From Paramecium sonneborni (taxonomy: Eukaryota; Ciliophora; Oligohymenophorea; Peniculida; Parameciidae), in the NCBI GenBank assembly GCA_905182985.1, contig CAJJDN010000080.1:146519-210518 (forward strand): a stretch of DNA of 64,000 nt, given 5' to 3'. The notes under the pieces were generated by a model. That model was not told the origin of the DNA. It saw only the letters and a program-made list of their open reading frames with translations, and searched no databases. A program made the translations under genes and the position numbers. Positions 61,095 to 64,000 of the stretch are shown here, in pieces (the first letter of the stretch is position 1; every line of letters begins with the position of its first letter).

Positions 61095-62403
61095 TCAATC
61101 AATTAAATATAATAATTAATTGATATGAACTAATACTTAGTTTAAAAAACCCATTCGACTTTTGTTCTTTTTTTGAATTTCTTGTTTTCTTTTAATAAAA
61201 CTATGTTGATAGAAATCAGTTAGCTTAATTAAATCATAAATGTAATGTCCTATTAATGATTTATAAAGTAATAAAAAATCTGAATGTTAAGGATTCCATA
61301 GATCACATTATCCCCATGGATACTGTCTTCCTTATATCTTTTTACCTTAATCATTATAAAATTCATAAGTAGAAGCAATAATCATGAAAGGAGAACATTA
61401 TCCAAATTCCCCTTGGATAAGTTATTGTTTAAACGATTAATCATTAATTTTGAGACAATCATAGATATCAATATTGAATTCTTTAAAAATTCTATTGTAT
61501 CTTTATTTTAATTCAAGAACTTCTGATTTTGTATATTAATCACCTCTGGCTATAATTGGTATAACATTTACTAAGTTGGATAACTTTTGTAAATATTAAA
61601 TATCTTCATTAATATATGCAGGTCCACTAAGAAAGTAAAGACATAAATGAATCTATAGAATACTTAAAAAATTGATTACTCTTTCGTCATTTACTAAATT
61701 AGACATTTAAGAATACAATGTTTTGTTTAAATAAGCATATTTATTTCTTCTAATTTAAGTTTTAAACTTTAATAAACAATGCAAAATACCTTTTAATCTA
61801 TAAAATGTCTAATATCCTTAAACCATACTTTTTAGTTATTTTTTTAAAACCCTTTTGTGTCGAAAATGTTTAAATAAACAATTTGATTATCATATTCTAT
61901 TACACCCATAGATTCTTAAACTTGATTACTTTAATAAACATTTCCCTAAAATTATCTTGCTATAGGTTTCTATATAATAAGTTTTTTTATATTTTTACTT
62001 TATTTAGTAAAGCATCAACAAATGTTGTTTTTCCTGTTCCAGATTGACCAACAATCAATAGATTTAATGTTACTTGATTCTTCTATGATTAACAATCTAA
62101 TGAAAATTCATTTTTGTCAATTTATGATTAAGTATATGAACTTAAAAGTAATGGATCTTAAAATTCTTTAATATCAATTTTTGCGCTTGGTATCCTTATT
62201 TCTTCTTATGAAGAGATAGGAAAGATAGATTTCCTTCAAGATTATTTCAAAAGTTACGTAGTATGACTGTTATCAAAGTCAATTTTTTTACGATCGCTTT
62301 GTGTAAATAAGAAACGTTATTACATCCATTTACTTTAGATATTTTCATCATTTGTATGATACTTTTAAGGAATAGGAGATGGACTTGAGAATAGATCAAT
62401 CAT
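61095..62403 (-). CDS. septin GTPase, about 401 aa
   Basis: ATG 62403, TGA 61095-61097, introns of 24, 29, 23 and 27 nt. After about 100 polar residues comes the P-loop GQSGTGKTT, then NIFDTKGF (the septin DTPGF switch with Lys for Pro), CLYFLSGPA, VNVIPIIARGD (the G4 AKAD altered to ARGD), and the septin-unique element GRQYPWG. A helical tail with NKSR follows. Septins are GTP-binding proteins that form filaments at membranes; ciliate septins have been found on mitochondria. The altered G4 may weaken guanine recognition. It converges with the solenoid gene, stops 78 bp apart. Confidence 0.92.
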
Positions 62404-62604
62404 TTTATTGTATTTTATTTTATTTTCAAAATAACAATCATATTATAAAAATTACATAAAAGGTTATAAATTGATGATAATAAATTCGGTTTATTTTCTT
62501 GATATTACATACTAAAAATATTTACAAAACAAAAAAACTTAATGGGATGGAAGAATAATAGAAAAAAATAAATTAAATAAAAAAATGAATAGATTTAGAT
62601 TGAT

Positions 62605-62660
62605 TAAGAATGATTATAAGAGAAAATTTAAGAATGATTATAAGAGAAAATTTAAGAATG
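62605..62660. repeat. 24-bp tandem repeat, 2.3 copies
   Basis: The unit taagaatgattataagagaa plus four more bases is repeated twice exactly, followed by a partial third copy. It lies just past the stop of the JmjC gene, in the 280-bp gap before the septin start. Confidence 0.9.
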
Positions 62661-62683
62661 AAATATTTAAATTTTATATGAAT

Positions 62684-64000
62684 TCAATAATTTCTAATTC
62701 TTTTGATTGTTGGTTATGATTTATCGATAGATTTTTTTCTACCTCTTGTTTTTTATTTATCATTATGAAGAGATGTTTTAGCATCAATTTCATAATCGAT
62801 TCTATCAACTTTTTTTTTTTTCATTTTATCAGTACCATGAAGCATTGAATTTAATTTAGGTTATCCTTTATATTTGAATTATGCTTCCTAATATTCAGGT
62901 TTAAGTTCTTATTAAATTTAACATTTCGTTTTTCCTGTATATGGACAACAGAATTCTTAATTACAATTGTTAGGTTATGATTATAATAAGAAATAAAAAC
63001 AATGATACCTATATTTCATAGAAATTGATAAACTTTTATGATTAAGCTTATTTTAAACACAATCTAAACATAAATATTCTTCATTGTCATGATAAAAGTA
63101 TAGAAATATTTCATGTTCACATTTAGAGCATAATTATACTTCTTTACAACATTCAACTAATTAAGAAGATGGTGGATCAATAGTATGTAATTTTCTATTT
63201 TCTTAATCAAAAAAGTTCTAAAGTTCTAATTAAATTCTTTCAATAGTCATTTAAGATAGAGATTTTTCATGAATATATAAATCTAACATTAAATTTTTAT
63301 ATGGAATAACAGTTCTATAATTAATTTCCTTGTTTAATTTATGTCTTTCACTCATAGCTTCAAGTGTCATATCATCTAAAGCAACTTGATTCCAAGCAGT
63401 ATTAATAGTTTAACCTAATGATTTAACCCAATGTAAACAACCTGCACCTAATATAACAACATCACCTTTCTTTTATAATGTATATCTAAATGGTATTCCA
63501 TATTTTAAAAAGAATTCTGGTTCTTTAAACCATAATCCTTCATTTCTGAATATATCAGTATCATATAATTCTTATACTTTTTATCTTAATTTCTAAACAT
63601 TCTCATTATCAACTGTAATCCAAACACAATCTGCTGGACCATGATTTATATTTATTGCATTTACACTTAAATTCTCTTAATGTCCACCTGTCCATACTCC
63701 TTCTGTTTTTATATATATTTAAGGTATATTTACACCATCAATCTCTTATCTTAAATAACTTAAACCATCATTCTCTCCTTACGGTCTTAAACATTTTGGT
63801 AAAAACTATTTTAAATGATTTATTTCTTTATCCCAACCTTACATATTTACATTTACTGCAAATAATCTTTAATCTGCTTAAAGTCCTTCCTTTTTTATAA
63901 ATTTCTATGGATCATTAAGATAATCTACATAATCCATTATTTTCATTCCTTCTAATTATTAATTTATTTTGCATGGTAAAAATGAATCATATCCAGGTTA
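62684..64000 (-). CDS. KDM6/UTX-like JmjC histone demethylase, 5' end off window
   Basis: Partial: 439 codons from the right edge to TGA 62684-62686, intronless here. The JmjC core matches KDM6 proteins: IPQIYIKTEGVWTGGHQENL with the iron ligands His and Glu in HQE, NINHGPADCVWITV, and the third ligand His in GAGCLHWVKSLGQTINTAWN. A zinc-binding segment with two Cys pairs (CSKC and CLDC) follows, as in the GATA-like module of UTX/JMJD3. The tail is basic (TRGRKKS), a likely nuclear signal. KDM6 enzymes use 2-oxoglutarate, Fe(II) and oxygen to remove methyls from histone H3 Lys27. A Tetrahymena relative acts in development. A 12-A run stays in frame. Confidence 0.92.

Noticed and set aside
62811..62822. 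Run of 12 T as a possible frameshift in the demethylase
   Set aside because: Twelve A on the coding strand equals four lysine codons, and the frame continues to a basic tail.
63655..63900. Plus-strand frame over the demethylase
   Set aside because: It is antisense to a well-conserved JmjC domain.
1..64000. tRNA, rRNA, CRISPR array, transposon or telomere repeats
   Set aside because: I looked for clover-leaf T-arm sequences, spaced direct repeats, transposase frames and telomeric C4A2/C3A3-type repeats and found none.

Overview
The window reads as a ciliate macronuclear chromosome segment, most likely Paramecium (P. tetraurelia-like). It is very AT-rich. Long reading frames appear only when TAA and TAG are read as glutamine and TGA as the sole stop. 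The coding regions are split by 22-32 nt GT(A)...AG introns, and many neighbouring genes are only 25-60 bp apart. I therefore built gene models with the ciliate code and those micro-introns. For most models the exon sum is an exact multiple of three and the product is recognisable. Exact exon limits of the largest genes are less certain.

Layout. 1-10.4 kb (minus): the 3'-truncated start of a Cys/His-rich protein, two tandem PAS-type multi-spanning membrane proteins, and a coiled-coil protein. 10.7-17.9 kb (plus): a basic 153-aa protein, a 791-aa Gln/Asn-rich protein, an SPF30/SMNDC1 Tudor splicing factor and the RNA cytidine acetyltransferase NAT10/Kre33. 17.9-24.5 kb (minus): a leucine-rich-repeat protein broken by an assembly overlap (a 1,254-bp exact repeat joined by one N), a TPR protein with a probable one-base frameshift, and an unknown protein. 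24.5-29.4 kb (plus): an NT-C2 coiled-coil protein, an EF-hand protein and ribonucleotide reductase R2. 30.8-41.0 kb (minus): the OLA1 GTPase, a coiled-coil protein, a membrane protein, and a third, very large PAS membrane protein. 41.0-46.5 kb: UCH37 (plus), a coiled-coil protein and a MORN protein (minus), and a double-PX protein (plus). 46.8-55.0 kb (plus): a 1,568-aa coiled-coil/solenoid protein, two small orphans and eIF5A. 55.0-64.0 kb: a GSK3-like kinase and a cyclic-nucleotide-gated K+ channel (minus), two plus-strand genes, a septin, and a KDM6/UTX-like JmjC demethylase running off the right edge (minus).

There is no operon logic. The genes are a mix of housekeeping functions (translation, rRNA/tRNA acetylation, splicing, dNTP synthesis, proteasome deubiquitination) and typical ciliate expansions (PAS membrane proteins, K+ channels, MORN, PX, kinases, coiled-coil ciliary-type proteins). 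I saw no tRNA, rRNA, CRISPR, transposon or telomere. I found no convincing new multi-gene system. The most useful observations are the assembly artefact in the LRR gene, two divergent gene pairs with under 30 bp between start codons, the PAS-protein family, the KDM6-like demethylase, and two decayed reading frames each broken by one TGA.
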